Made by a program: the position numbers and the translations under genes. Source: Pseudovibrio ascidiaceicola (lineage in GTDB: Bacteria > Pseudomonadota > Alphaproteobacteria > Rhizobiales > Stappiaceae). Taken from it: 64,000 bases of DNA. The notes under the pieces are model-generated. The model was not told the DNA's origin. It was given only the letters and a program-made list of their open reading frames with translations, and did not search any database. Shown piece by piece: positions 36,551-44,965 of the stretch; positions within the stretch are counted from its first letter, which is position 1; the number at the start of each line of letters is the position of its first letter. The stretch covers positions 1 through 64,000 of the forward strand of contig NZ_FOSK01000013.1 of the NCBI RefSeq assembly GCF_900114245.1. Reading direction: 5' to 3'.

Positions 36551-37123
36551 TCAAAGGGATCCATAGGCCCCTTCTGACACCTTGATCTCGTCATAGTTAA
36601 GGCTCTTGTTGTCAGCCACTGTCTGGAAGAACAAGGTTACGCGCTTGTTGTTTTCATCAAGAGCACTACAGCCCATTACAGTGGAAGCCTTCGACTTGTT
36701 CACGGTGACATTTCGACCAAGCATGATGCAGTTTTTGCCACCGATGGCCCATGGGTTGTTCCAGCCATCATGGTACTGCGCAAGACGCAGACTGCTTACT
36801 GTGTAATCTTTACCGTTGATGGTGAACTTCAAATCCATCTCGGCGGCCAGATTGGCTTTTTTGAAGCTTGGCAGAAAGTTATCCATGTTCATCATGTAAA
36901 GACCGCTTTTAAACAAGTTTGCAGCATCCGAATTGCCATGCCGATCGATTGCAAACGTCAGCTTGTTTTTGCTGCTAGTCGGCTTGATGTCCTTGTAGGA
37001 GTTGATGGTTTTTAGCACAGTCACAGATGATGCGCCGCTAAAGGTCACACCGTTTTTGTCTACTGCCATTGCTGAGGTTGCGAACAGGAGAGTTGCCGCT
37101 GCAAATGCGATACGTCCAATCAT
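36551..37123 (-). CDS. Secreted protein of unknown function
   Basis: A 190-residue exported protein. ATG at 37123 has AAGGA eight bases upstream and begins a signal peptide (IAFAAATLLFATSAMA). The mature part contains KLTFAIDRHGN, a beta-rich core with GKNCIMLG and a second cysteine, and a C-terminal VSEGAYGSL. No family recognised. It is a likely lysogenic-conversion (moron) gene. Confidence 0.6.
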   Translation of the reverse strand: MIGRIAFAAATLLFATSAMAVDKNGVTFSGASSVTVLKTINSYKDIKPTSSKNKLTFAIDRHGNSDAANLFKSGLYMMNMDNFLPSFKKANLAAEMDLKFTINGKDYTVSSLRLAQYHDGWNNPWAIGGKNCIMLGRNVTVNKSKASTVMGCSALDENNKRVTLFFQTVADNKSLNYDEIKVSEGAYGSL

Positions 37124-37233
37124 GCTTTTTCCTTTTTGTTGATTGCAAACCAAAGCATGTGCTGGAGGTTTTAACTTGCCATTGAAGGCTCTCCCTGAGT
37201 TGTTGAGGTATGCAGATTACCGAAATTTTCAAA

Positions 37234-37428
37234 CTACCCTTTTTCCCGCAGTTGCTTGCGCTTCAGCTGAATATCCAGAAACCGCAGCCAGACCATGAAG
37301 GCAGCGCCGAGCACGGTCAGCAGAATGATCGCGGCCTGCAGGAGTGGTTCTGCATAGCCCTCCCAGATATTGGCGACCCAGGCAGAGCCTAAGGCTGCTG
37401 CGGTAGAAATCTCATTGCGGGTGATCAT
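37234..37428 (-). CDS. Small membrane protein, possible holin
   Basis: A 64-residue protein with one clear membrane helix (LLQAAIILLTVLGAAFMVWL) and a positively charged C-terminal tail (QLKRKQLREKG). Size, charge distribution and position in the lysis region fit a small holin or holin-associated protein. The 168-residue protein at 38446 is the alternative holin. Confidence 0.55.
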   Translation of the reverse strand: MITRNEISTAAALGSAWVANIWEGYAEPLLQAAIILLTVLGAAFMVWLRFLDIQLKRKQLREKG

Positions 37429-37457
37429 GCAGCCCTCTCCTTAAAAAGCAAAAGAAA

Positions 37458-37481
37458 ACCCGGCCTTTTGTGAGACCGGGT
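37458..37481 (-). terminator. Terminator downstream of the secreted nuclease gene
   Basis: On the minus strand ACCCGGTC pairs with GGCCGGGT (one T-G wobble) and is followed by a T-rich tract. Confidence 0.75.
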
Positions 37482-37505
37482 CTAAGCATCGTTCTGGGTG
37501 TCTGC

Positions 37506-38009
37506 CTACTGATCCAGACACCAGGGCGCGGTCTTGGTGCCGCCGTCGTAGGGCACTGCGTGGCCGTTCTGGATGAGGAGCTCTGCCAGATCCCTGCCAT
37601 CATTCAGAGCCAGCCTGCCGACGGCCCGACCTGCATACTTGCCGAGCTTCACATTAGTCAGCACCATCGTGTCCTGTGGCTTCACATGGGCCTTTACAAA
37701 CTCCGTGGCTTTGAGGCCCAGTTGCTTCTCCCGCTGCTTGATATGCACCGGCACATCCGCAGCTTTGCCGCCATAGAGCGCGGCGCAGCCTGTGCTGCGC
37801 TTTTCCGGCGTATCAATGCCATTCAGCCGCACATCCACGCGTTTAAAGTCCATGGGCCAGACTTCCACAAACACACGCAGGGTATCAGCATCAATCACCT
37901 TGATGGTCTTGGCCGTGTAGGGCCCGGGCAGCGTCCGGCTCTTGGCCAGCGCCTGCTGTGCGCCCGCCCAGATCGTCAGGCACAGGATGGTTGTCAGAAG
38001 ATGTTTCAT
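37506..38009 (-). CDS. Secreted thermonuclease-like (SNase) protein
   Basis: A 167-residue protein with a signal peptide (TTILCLTIWAGAQQALA) and a staphylococcal-nuclease OB fold: DADTLRV, VRLNGIDTPE (catalytic Arg and Asp) and a GRAVGRL strand. Exported SNase proteins degrade nucleic acid in the periplasm or outside. In a prophage lysis region it could attack released host DNA or incoming phage DNA. Confidence 0.85.
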   Translation of the reverse strand: MKHLLTTILCLTIWAGAQQALAKSRTLPGPYTAKTIKVIDADTLRVFVEVWPMDFKRVDVRLNGIDTPEKRSTGCAALYGGKAADVPVHIKQREKQLGLKATEFVKAHVKPQDTMVLTNVKLGKYAGRAVGRLALNDGRDLAELLIQNGHAVPYDGGTKTAPWCLDQ

Positions 38010-38334
38010 GGGGACCTTTCAGGATTTGGCAGGCCGGTTGCTGCCATGTGTCGATTGCGCACACAGCCCGCCGCAGAGCCTGATAGTGCGCAGTGATCTG
38101 CCGCAGCTTTGAATGCCGCGGCAGAGTCTCCAGCTCCTGCGCAACCGCGGCAGAGTATGTGAGGCTGTACGGCTGAAGCGTTGGGGTAGGAAAGCGCCAG
38201 TGATAGCGTTGGGATGGTTCTGGCGGATCAGAGCCCGTGCTTGCGCAGGCGCTCAGGCAGGTCATCAGGGCTATCCTCCAGCTGAGCTTGAAGAGCGGCG
38301 GCCTCTGCCGCCCTGGCCTGCTGCTCGAAGTCAT
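37891..38334 (-). CDS. Rz1-like outer-membrane lipoprotein, overlapping gene
   Basis: A 147-residue frame starting at 38334 with a perfect GGAGG seven bases upstream. The N-terminus is a lipoprotein signal: basic residues, hydrophobic IALMTCL and lipobox LSAC. The mature part starts ASTGSDPPEP, proline-rich as in Rz1 o-spanins. It begins inside the 73-residue gene at 38228 in another frame and ends 119 bases inside the SNase gene. Overlap of lipoprotein and inner gene is typical of spanin pairs. The last ~40 residues read over the nuclease gene and look unconstrained. Confidence 0.6.
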   Translation of the reverse strand: MTSSSRPGRQRPPLFKLSWRIALMTCLSACASTGSDPPEPSQRYHWRFPTPTLQPYSLTYSAAVAQELETLPRHSKLRQITAHYQALRRAVCAIDTWQQPACQILKGPHETSSDNHPVPDDLGGRTAGAGQEPDAARALHGQDHQGD

Positions 38335-38449
38335 GATGCTCCTCCGTTTTGATAAGCTGAGCGGCGCGGGCCTGCGTGCGCTTCTGGTCAAGGCGGTCAA
38401 ACACCGCCTCGGCAATGGCTTTGAGGAAAAGACGCAGCAGCTGGCTCAT
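38228..38449 (-). CDS. Small phage lysis-region protein, possible spanin partner
   Basis: A 73-residue, largely helical protein: an N-terminal hydrophobic helix (LLRLFLKAIAEAVF) followed by a charged, alanine-rich coiled-coil-like region. It overlaps the upstream holin-like gene by 4 bases and contains the start of the lipoprotein gene in another frame. Its place suggests the inner-membrane spanin (Rz) role, but the hydrophobic segment is weak for a membrane anchor. Confidence 0.55.
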   Translation of the reverse strand: MSQLLRLFLKAIAEAVFDRLDQKRTQARAAQLIKTEEHHDFEQQARAAEAAALQAQLEDSPDDLPERLRKHGL

Positions 38450-38952
38450 GTGCTGCCCTGCCCATTTGCCCGATCGCCCTGCTGGATCTTCTGCAAGGTT
38501 CGGGGCCCCACACGTCCGGAGACGAACTCCGCCAGATCTGCCGGTTGCAGCTTGAAGTGGCGGATGGCATCGGGAGCTTTTCGGGTGGCGTATCCTGCAA
38601 CCTCGGCCACGAGCTGAGATCTGGAGTGGATGCGCATGGACGCCCGGTTGCCCTCATAAGCATCCGTCAACATCTGGCGCAGTTTGGAAACGACAATTTC
38701 CTCCAGAGTTTTGCGGTGGCGTTCATCCAGCGATACACCCAGGTATCGGTGTAGCAATCGCGCGGCCCATGCCAAGGCGGCAGAAACAAGCGCTCCCAGC
38801 AGCGCAATCAGCGTTGGCATGACAGCATCTGCCAACGGGGCAAGGTCGATGGTGTAGCTGGCCTCAGTTGCCGCCCAGACAGTGCCGGTAAAGCTGAGAA
38901 GCGCAAGGCAAAGGGCGCACAGGCCCATTGCAAGGGAATAGATCCGTTGCAT
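38446..38952 (-). CDS. Holin-like phage membrane protein
   Basis: A 168-residue protein. ATG at 38952 has AAGGA upstream. Two hydrophobic helices lie near residues 3-27 (MGLCALCLALLSFTGTVWA, possibly a cleaved signal) and 43-65 (MPTLIALLGALVSAALAWAARLL), followed by a soluble helical tail. It lies directly between the endolysin and the spanin-like genes, the usual holin slot. Similar two-helix proteins are annotated as holins in alphaproteobacterial prophages. Confidence 0.6.
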   Translation of the reverse strand: MQRIYSLAMGLCALCLALLSFTGTVWAATEASYTIDLAPLADAVMPTLIALLGALVSAALAWAARLLHRYLGVSLDERHRKTLEEIVVSKLRQMLTDAYEGNRASMRIHSRSQLVAEVAGYATRKAPDAIRHFKLQPADLAEFVSGRVGPRTLQKIQQGDRANGQGST

Positions 38953-38986
38953 CAGAAATGTCCTTTTCAAGGTTGAGGTGGGACGG

Positions 38987-39454
38987 TCAGGTGTTGTTCC
39001 AGGTGGCGTTGGTGCCACGCCCGTCCACGTGGATGAAACTGCGGTAAAGGCCGAGACCACCGCGGAATGCGCCGTACTCGCGCTGGATGCAGAGCCAGTC
39101 AAAACAGGCTTGCGGGGTGATGCCCGGACAGCTCAGATCCAGCGCGGTAAACTTCAGGTGCTGGCTGCGGGAGGCTCCACCAATAGCCGTGTTGTAGGCC
39201 GTATTACGGTAGGCAGAGAGAATGACAACCGGACGTCCGAAGTGTTCTCTTATTCTATCCGCCATGGTGATGGCGGGGACAACATTGGGCCAGAGCTCCG
39301 CAGGCGGATCTGTGTTGAGACCGTATCCACGATGCCCCGGTGTCTCATGCGCTTGCCCTTTGCTCAGCAGCTCATGTGGTGAAAAATGGCGCAAGTTGAG
39401 CCCTTCGCAGAAGGCGGCAAAGCCCTCCACGCTTTTAAGTTCAGTGATGATCAA
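38987..39454 (-). CDS. Phage endolysin, peptidase M15 family
   Basis: A 155-residue zinc D-Ala-D-Ala-type peptidase. The M15 metal and catalytic pattern is seen in SRSQHLKFTALDL (His, Asp) and FIHVDGRG (His), with LSAYR in the fold core. There is no signal peptide, so release depends on a holin. GGAGAAATT precedes its ATG, and a terminator lies just upstream, so it begins its own lysis transcript. Confidence 0.88.
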   Translation of the reverse strand: MIITELKSVEGFAAFCEGLNLRHFSPHELLSKGQAHETPGHRGYGLNTDPPAELWPNVVPAITMADRIREHFGRPVVILSAYRNTAYNTAIGGASRSQHLKFTALDLSCPGITPQACFDWLCIQREYGAFRGGLGLYRSFIHVDGRGTNATWNNT

Positions 39455-39469
39455 GGGAATTTCTCCAAT

Positions 39470-39494
39470 AAAAAACCCGCCTCGGAAGGCGGGT
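39470..39494 (-). terminator. Terminator upstream of the endolysin gene
   Basis: ACCCGCCT and AGGCGGGT form a perfect 8-bp stem with a four-base loop, followed on the minus strand by six T residues. It would stop transcripts arriving from the tail genes. Confidence 0.85.
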
Positions 39495-39764
39495 GAGCAG
39501 TTACTTTAAAGATTAAGGTGTGCAAATTGCAAATGCACATCCCTTTAATTCGCAGGGGGTACGTTTAAATACTATAAATTTTATTATGCAACATTACTTA
39601 CACAAATAAACTAACGAAAGAGAGGTAATCTTATTCAAATTAAATCCAGTAATCAGCAAAATCGTAGCTCCCTCTCGCGATGAGAACAAACATCGCGCGG
39701 AGATTAGTAAGCTCGGCCAACAACTAAGAGATGAATAATTCGGAATGACCCACTATGTTAGAAG
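39495..39764. other. AT-rich phage intergenic region
   Basis: About 270 bases between the terminator and the micropeptide leader. A plus-strand frame of about 36 codons ends at a TAA near 39737 (ending LGQQLRDE) and looks coding-like but has no ATG, GTG or TTG start. No other gene is seen. The AT-rich part near 39560-39620 is a plausible promoter for the two micropeptides. Confidence 0.4.
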
Positions 39765-39800
39765 TGTGGTGAGGGGGATGGATGGCCCATCCCCACCACA
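39765..39800 (+). promoter_or_regulatory. Strong hairpin just upstream of the 26-residue peptide gene
   Basis: TGTGGTG...GGGATGG pairs with CCATCCC-CACCACA around a short loop, with a small bulge. The stem ends next to the AAAGGAG ribosome-binding site of the peptide gene, so it could control translation or stabilise the mRNA. Confidence 0.6.
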
Positions 39801-39815
39801 AAAGGAGAAAGCGAT

Positions 39816-39896
39816 ATGAAGCTTCAATTCTTCGCAATTCTCCTTCAGATTATCGTGGGCTTGATGCTCCTAGTGAACATCATACACCATTGGTAA
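39816..39896 (+). CDS. 26-residue hydrophobic micropeptide
   Basis: ATG at 39816 has a consensus AAAGGAG nine bases upstream. The product is a single hydrophobic helix (FFAILLQIIVGLMLLVNII) ending HHW, long enough to span a membrane. It reads against the phage late genes in a region without other genes. Its size and structured leader resemble type I toxin peptides and small phage membrane peptides. The call rests on the ribosome-binding site and composition, not homology. Confidence 0.6.
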   Translation: MKLQFFAILLQIIVGLMLLVNIIHHW

Positions 39897-39901
39897 CCTG
39901 A

Positions 39902-39941
39902 AGCCGGTAGTCCCTCTCTAGCACAGGGGGACTACTTGGCT
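39902..39941 (+). other. Hairpin between the two micropeptide genes
   Basis: GTAGTCCC pairs perfectly with GGGACTAC, extended by AGCC/GGCT after a small bulge. It sits six bases after the first peptide stop. It could be a terminator (only three T residues follow), an mRNA-stabilising stem or part of an antisense RNA target. Confidence 0.55.
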
Positions 39942-39961
39942 TTCAATATAGGAGCACAATC

Positions 39962-40054
39962 ATGTCAACGCAAGATAAACTGGCAATCGCCTCTATCGGT
40001 CTTTCCATCGTGATCCTAATTCTGATCGGGTTCAATTTCGGTTGGTTTTCGTAA
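39962..40054 (+). CDS. 30-residue hydrophobic micropeptide
   Basis: ATG at 39962 has TAGGAG eight bases upstream. The product starts with the polar MSTQDK and continues as one membrane helix (LAIASIGLSIVILILIGF) ending NFGWFS. It follows the 26-residue gene by 65 bases on the same strand. The pairing of two unrelated tiny membrane peptides with good ribosome-binding sites makes chance unlikely. Confidence 0.6.
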   Translation: MSTQDKLAIASIGLSIVILILIGFNFGWFS

Positions 40055-40095
40055 TTCCTTGAGCCCGAAACATCTTTGAGTATGCTGAGCTAACG

Positions 40096-41088
40096 CTATG
40101 CCGCTTTGGCCCTGCCTTCGATTTCGGTTATCAGACCACCGCCTTTTGAGTAGGTGTGCGTCACGCTTTCAGCGATGAACTCCAGCCCATCGACGCCCGG
40201 TCGCACGCCGACATAGGAGAACGGTTGTCCGGCCAGAAATTCAGGTCTGCCCTCGATCGTGACAGCTGAGGTCACCTCACCGCGCAAAAGCTCTTTCGCC
40301 CGCGCTTTGGCAGCTTCTCTTGCCTCGCTTTCAGAGCTGAAAGTCTCACGGATCTTGTAGGTGCCCTTTCCGTCCTTATCGCCTTTTGCCTCCACTCCAA
40401 CGCGCCTGGCTTTATTCGGGTCCTGGTAATAGGCTTTAATCGTCTTATAGCGGCCACGGTCGCCAAACCGCACCCGGCAGGAACCTTCAATGATCTGGGA
40501 TGGGATAATGGTTTGAACCGGCAGCTCTTTTCCACCTGCGCTTTTGCCAGTGCCTTTTTCAGCAAAAACGAGCCGCCCATCTTTGATCGCAAACAAGGCT
40601 CCATGACGCCGGGCAAGGCGCTCCAGCAAGTGCATATCCGATTCACTTTGTTGACCAAGCCACTCATAAACGTGGGCGGCAACACCATCATCAATGACAG
40701 GCTTCAAGCCATGCTCTCCGGCAATCTGCTTTACAATGTCTTTGACGGACTTATTGTCGAAATGGCGCTCTTTCTGGGTCTTCAGCTCCTCAGTCACATC
40801 CGCGCCAGTTCCTGGCACGTTGAGAAGGTACGGCAAGCACTGCACTTCAACTTCGCTAGCGGTATACTCGCCCTTGTACACCAAGCCACCGGCCTCATAC
40901 CCCATCCAAACCTTGATCTTGGCTTTCGGCTTTGGCAACTCGACAAAGGGCGGCCCGTCCTCCAGCTCAAGATCAACAGTATCTGAGCGTGTTCCTTCCC
41001 GATCCACCACACGAATAGAAATCAAACGTTGCAGAAACAGACCTGAGACCGGCTTGCCATCAATGGTAACTTTTACGATTGGCCGCAT
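40096..41088 (-). CDS. Phage late control protein D (P2 gpD type, tail hub)
   Basis: A 330-residue protein of the P2 gpD family, a gp27-like tail hub component. Recognisable segments are RPIVKVTIDGKPVSG at the start, VKDIVKQIAGEHGLKPVID, the QQSESDMHLLERLARRHGALFAIKDGRLVF block and a C-terminal SVTHTYSKGGGLITEIEGRA. It follows gpU and gpX in P2 order. Confidence 0.92.
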   Translation of the reverse strand: MRPIVKVTIDGKPVSGLFLQRLISIRVVDREGTRSDTVDLELEDGPPFVELPKPKAKIKVWMGYEAGGLVYKGEYTASEVEVQCLPYLLNVPGTGADVTEELKTQKERHFDNKSVKDIVKQIAGEHGLKPVIDDGVAAHVYEWLGQQSESDMHLLERLARRHGALFAIKDGRLVFAEKGTGKSAGGKELPVQTIIPSQIIEGSCRVRFGDRGRYKTIKAYYQDPNKARRVGVEAKGDKDGKGTYKIRETFSSESEAREAAKARAKELLRGEVTSAVTIEGRPEFLAGQPFSYVGVRPGVDGLEFIAESVTHTYSKGGGLITEIEGRAKAA

Positions 41089-41091
41089 GAT

Positions 41092-41283
41092 TTAATCCCA
41101 GAGCTTGAGAGTGGTTGCGGCACCGTTCTGGCTTAAAATCGGCATGGAGATTTTGGTTCCGCGCGGCACCATCTGCGCAAGATCTACAAGATGCGTGTTG
41201 GCATTCAGCACCGCTTCAACGCTGCCTTTTGTGTGTCCGTAATATCGCGAGCAGATCAAGTCCAACGGACGATCCATGTCCAC
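41092..41283 (-). CDS. Phage tail protein X (P2 gpX type, LysM-like)
   Basis: A small LysM-like tail protein. The core RPLDLICSRYYGHTKGSVEAVLNAN and the terminal LKLWD match P2 gpX. The start is a choice: GTG at 41283 has GGCGGA upstream and gives 63 residues, close to the 67 of P2 gpX; a frame from ATG 41346 would add 21 residues and overlap gpU. Confidence 0.85.
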   Translation of the reverse strand: MDMDRPLDLICSRYYGHTKGSVEAVLNANTHLVDLAQMVPRGTKISMPILSQNGAATTLKLWD

Positions 41284-41320
41284 TTTAATCAGTTCCGCCA
41301 AAGGTGCCTCACAAACAGAG

Positions 41321-41749
41321 TTAGAAGATCGAAGCGACTGCCCCAATCACATTTAAAAAGCTGCCCGGATAGGCCAGCAATTCGATGGAGTATTCATTTT
41401 GCCCCGGCGTACCGATCCGGTCGTGAAGGCTTTGAGTTTCCTCCACTCCTTGGATTGTGTGAGTGCCAAACACCCGCCCACCAATAGAGACCAACATGAG
41501 TGGCACGCCCTGCCTGGCTGCAAGACGCACACCATCAAGCGTTGTTTGCCCGCCAAATTCCTGCGGGAATAAAACACCGTTGATGAGGATGGTTTCAGAG
41601 CCCGGTCCAGTCCACTGCTGGGCATCCATGCGCCCGGCAGTTTCCAAAGTTGACCAACGGGTTTCCAGTGATCGTTCAATATCAGTGTAGCCAAAGCCGT
41701 GCGCATGGAACATAAACGGCCCAAGCGCCATGGGAATTGGTCCAGCCAT
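41321..41749 (-). CDS. Phage tail protein U (P2 gpU type)
   Basis: A 142-residue tail terminator/completion protein of the P2 gpU family. Typical segments are PMALGPFMFHAHGFGYTDIERS near the start and GPGSETILINGVLFPQEFGG in the middle. It lies between the tape measure gene and gpX, as in P2. Confidence 0.92.
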   Translation of the reverse strand: MAGPIPMALGPFMFHAHGFGYTDIERSLETRWSTLETAGRMDAQQWTGPGSETILINGVLFPQEFGGQTTLDGVRLAARQGVPLMLVSIGGRVFGTHTIQGVEETQSLHDRIGTPGQNEYSIELLAYPGSFLNVIGAVASIF

Positions 41750-41793
41750 AGCACCCCCTTCCAGTTTGCTTTTTTAAGAAGAAGACTTCCCGC

Positions 41794-44700
41794 CTAGATG
41801 CCACCATCTGAATGGTACTGACGGATCGCCTTAACGGTCTCACGGCCCACGTCCCTACCCAGTGAGCGCGCATCTCGGCCACTACCACCAGGTACATGCA
41901 CGTGAAGCTCTCCAACCAGAGGGGCACTGCGGGCTGATCCGCCAGCCCCTTGCTGCTGAACAGCTGGCGGGGTGAACAGAGCTGCCTGAGTGGGTGGTTG
42001 CGGTAAAGACAAGCCAAGAGGCATTGCAATCGCGGCAGATGCTGCAAGCGCTCGGATCTGCTTCAGCTGATTGTTGTTGGAAACATATTGGCCTTTATCG
42101 GTCCAGATGTATTCCGGCCCGTTTTCTCCAACAAGAGCAGGCCCACGACCTGTTACACCACCCTTCGCAAAAGCCGGCACAGGCTTAGCCTGAGGCATAG
42201 CCATTTGCACGGCCACTGCTTTAATCTGGTCTGCCTTTTGCTGCAAAGCCTGGGCAATCTGAGAGGCTTGCAATTCCTTTTCCAGCTTTGCAATGGTTTG
42301 TGTCAGCTGCTCGCGCATACGGTTCAGGGTCATGAGCTGAGACGCCTCTAAAGGTGTGCCCTTTACCTTAGCAATCTTGTCATCAACGAACGCCAGCTTT
42401 TCCTTGGCGGTCGCCAGATCCCCAGCGAAAGCATTCTGGGTTTTGGTTTCGCGCGGTCCATAAATCTGATCGCGGATCGCAGTCAGTTCTTTTGGCGTTT
42501 CTGCCAGCGGATTATAGCGCTGCCACCAATCCTCTCGCGTATCCCAATACTCATCCTGTTTTTGCTGGAGCAGATCCGCCTTCTGACCAGCCTCGGCATG
42601 AGACGGAAATGCCTTTCCTGCCGCCCAATCAAGCCCGCCAGCCCCAGCTTCAGCAACCTCTCTATAAGCCAAAGCACCGGTTACAGCTCCTGCCAGCCTG
42701 CCTGCCTTACCAAGAATGCCACCAACGGAACTCCAAAGACCTTTTTTTGCCTTTCCTGCTGAGCCTGTCTTTTTGCCGGTGCCATCTGCACCTTCACCAA
42801 GCAACACCTCCCCTAGAAGACTGGAAGCGCGGCGCCCCTTGATGGTACTGGTGGCCATCTTCAGACCAAACGCAGCAACCGTTGCGGTTGCAACCAGCGT
42901 AGTCAACGCCCCGCCCACGGCAACCAGTCCAGCCACAACAGCTGCAATCGTACCAGCAAGCTTGGCTTGATCCGGGTTCTCACGCACCCATTGCCGAAGT
43001 GGTGCCAGGAACTCCCGGATACTTTTGGAGACAGCCCGCACAACGGGCAGCATGGTTTCCCCAAACTCTGCTTTAAGAGCATAAAGCTCATTGAACATCA
43101 GTTGCTGCTCATTTTGGGTCGTCGCTGAGCGAGACTTGAACTCTGCTTCCGCCGATCCTTTGTAACCTGCATAGTCGTTATTGGGATCATACTGGCCATC
43201 ATTTTCTACGAGCTTGTAGGTGTCTTTCAGCAACTGGACATTCGCAGTCAAACCGCCAAAAGCAGCCGCTTCCTGACCAAACAGCTTATTTTCAATCGCC
43301 AAACGGCGGTATTCTTCCACGCTTCCCAGCTTTTCAATCACCTTGAGCAAAGTACCAAAAGCGTCAACCTGCATATCCTTAGCAACCTGGACAGGGTCCA
43401 TGCCAATTTCCTGAAAGGCCTCCCGCTTATCCTTGCTTAGGGTATCAGCACCGCTCAGAGTATTGATTACATTCTTAAATGTAGTAGCAACAACTTCCGG
43501 CGCAAAATTACTCGCTATCATGGACGAGCCAAGTGCTAGCGTTTGATTTTGAGTAAAACCTGCTTTCCCAAATCTGCCAGCGACACGAGAGAAGTAATTG
43601 AGCAGGTCAGGAGCCTGGGATGATGTCTTATTGGAAAGGTGGTTCACTGCATCAACATAATCCGACAGTCCGTCAAGATCCGTGCCTAAAGCAGTCTTCG
43701 TCTTTGCCAGAACTTTACCTGTCAGTCCGCCATCAAGATCGAATGCCACACCTGTTTTACCAGCAAGCTCCGTAAAACGCATCAGATCCTCCTTGGCAAT
43801 GCCAGCTCCACTGCCCTCTTCCTGCAAGGCGAACAGCTCTGTCAAAGGCATGGCAATCTTCGTCGACTTATCAATCGTCGCCTGTTTGAATTTCTTCTCT
43901 TCCTCCTCATTTTCAAAGGTGGTCTTGGCTTTCACACCCGCAAAAGCATCTTCCACATCAATCGCAACATCAACCGGATTGTACCAAGCTCGCAAAGCCC
44001 TTTGGCCACCATAGAAAGCCGCTGCCCCACCAGCACCAATAGCACCCGCCTTAACAGCCTTGCCCTTCATGGCCTGCTGTTTTTGCTCCCGCACCTGTGC
44101 AGCCTTCTTCTGCTGAGAGAGCTTGGTATTTTGCGCATCGATCGCTTCACTGGTTTTGTCCATCGCAGCGGTGAGCTTACGCTCTTCTGCCGTCAGGTCC
44201 TTCACGTTCATGCCAGCTGAACGCAGACCGTTTTTCATATCTGTAAGAGACTTAGAAACCTTCCTGGTCTCTCTTGAGAGCTTTTCAGCACCCTCCTCAG
44301 CCTGATGATAAGCCCGGCCAACTTTCTTAACTTCGCGCGTTGTACTGGCAAGTTGCTTGGAAAGGGTTTTGGCCTCTTGTCCAGCCTCTTTGGTTTCAGC
44401 ATTAAGCCCAATCAGCTGTTCTTTCTGAGCAGCCCGAGTTGCTTTCAGGCCCTGCTCTTCTGCCTTTAATTCTGCAATAGCTGCTTTCAGACCATCAATC
44501 GGCTCTTTGGCTTTTTTCGCCGCCCGCATCTGCTCTTCAAGAGCTTTTCGCGCAGCCTGATTACTCGCCAGCTGTTTACTGGTTTCAGCTTGCTCAGCTT
44601 TAAGGCGTTGCATACGGTCGGCAAGCTGCCTCACCCGCTCACTTGCGGCTTCATAAGATCCCGCTAGTAACGTCGCCTGATTATTCAAACCCGCCAGCTG

Positions 44701-44943
44701 CTCACGCCGTCCTGAGAGCGTGTCGTAAGCTGCTTTGGTTTTGCTCTTCAGGCTATCAAGCTGACCTTCCAGCTTCTTGAAGTCCCCGAGTTGGTTCATT
44801 TTGCTATTGAGGGTTTTAACCTCACGCACCCATAGCTCGGCAAACTTCTTAGCTGCTTGCGCACTTGCACCCGTGGTCTTTTGGAACTCGCGGGTCATAT
44901 TGGAGACCACACGCAAGTTCAATTGGGTTTCAATCTTGCGCAT
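41794..44943 (-). CDS. Phage tail tape measure protein (P2 gpT type)
   Basis: A 1049-residue protein that sets tail length and is later ejected. Residues about 1-300 are a long coiled coil rich in Ala, Glu, Lys and Gln. A TP901-type tape measure domain follows (about 330-560, with a TKIAMPLTELFALQEEG-like region). Hydrophobic membrane-like helices lie near 665-695 and 760-775, and a glycine-rich C-terminus ends LHVHVPGGSGRD. It follows the E/E' chaperone genes, as in P2 and other tailed phages. Confidence 0.93.
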   Translation of the reverse strand: MRKIETQLNLRVVSNMTREFQKTTGASAQAAKKFAELWVREVKTLNSKMNQLGDFKKLEGQLDSLKSKTKAAYDTLSGRREQLAGLNNQATLLAGSYEAASERVRQLADRMQRLKAEQAETSKQLASNQAARKALEEQMRAAKKAKEPIDGLKAAIAELKAEEQGLKATRAAQKEQLIGLNAETKEAGQEAKTLSKQLASTTREVKKVGRAYHQAEEGAEKLSRETRKVSKSLTDMKNGLRSAGMNVKDLTAEERKLTAAMDKTSEAIDAQNTKLSQQKKAAQVREQKQQAMKGKAVKAGAIGAGGAAAFYGGQRALRAWYNPVDVAIDVEDAFAGVKAKTTFENEEEEKKFKQATIDKSTKIAMPLTELFALQEEGSGAGIAKEDLMRFTELAGKTGVAFDLDGGLTGKVLAKTKTALGTDLDGLSDYVDAVNHLSNKTSSQAPDLLNYFSRVAGRFGKAGFTQNQTLALGSSMIASNFAPEVVATTFKNVINTLSGADTLSKDKREAFQEIGMDPVQVAKDMQVDAFGTLLKVIEKLGSVEEYRRLAIENKLFGQEAAAFGGLTANVQLLKDTYKLVENDGQYDPNNDYAGYKGSAEAEFKSRSATTQNEQQLMFNELYALKAEFGETMLPVVRAVSKSIREFLAPLRQWVRENPDQAKLAGTIAAVVAGLVAVGGALTTLVATATVAAFGLKMATSTIKGRRASSLLGEVLLGEGADGTGKKTGSAGKAKKGLWSSVGGILGKAGRLAGAVTGALAYREVAEAGAGGLDWAAGKAFPSHAEAGQKADLLQQKQDEYWDTREDWWQRYNPLAETPKELTAIRDQIYGPRETKTQNAFAGDLATAKEKLAFVDDKIAKVKGTPLEASQLMTLNRMREQLTQTIAKLEKELQASQIAQALQQKADQIKAVAVQMAMPQAKPVPAFAKGGVTGRGPALVGENGPEYIWTDKGQYVSNNNQLKQIRALAASAAIAMPLGLSLPQPPTQAALFTPPAVQQQGAGGSARSAPLVGELHVHVPGGSGRDARSLGRDVGRETVKAIRQYHSDGGI

Positions 44944-44965
44944 GGCATGCTCCAGTCTGATTTAG

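Noticed and set aside
39600-39740. Plus-strand frame of about 36 codons ending LGQQLRDE
   Set aside because: It looks coding-like but has no ATG, GTG or TTG start, so it is only mentioned in the intergenic entry.
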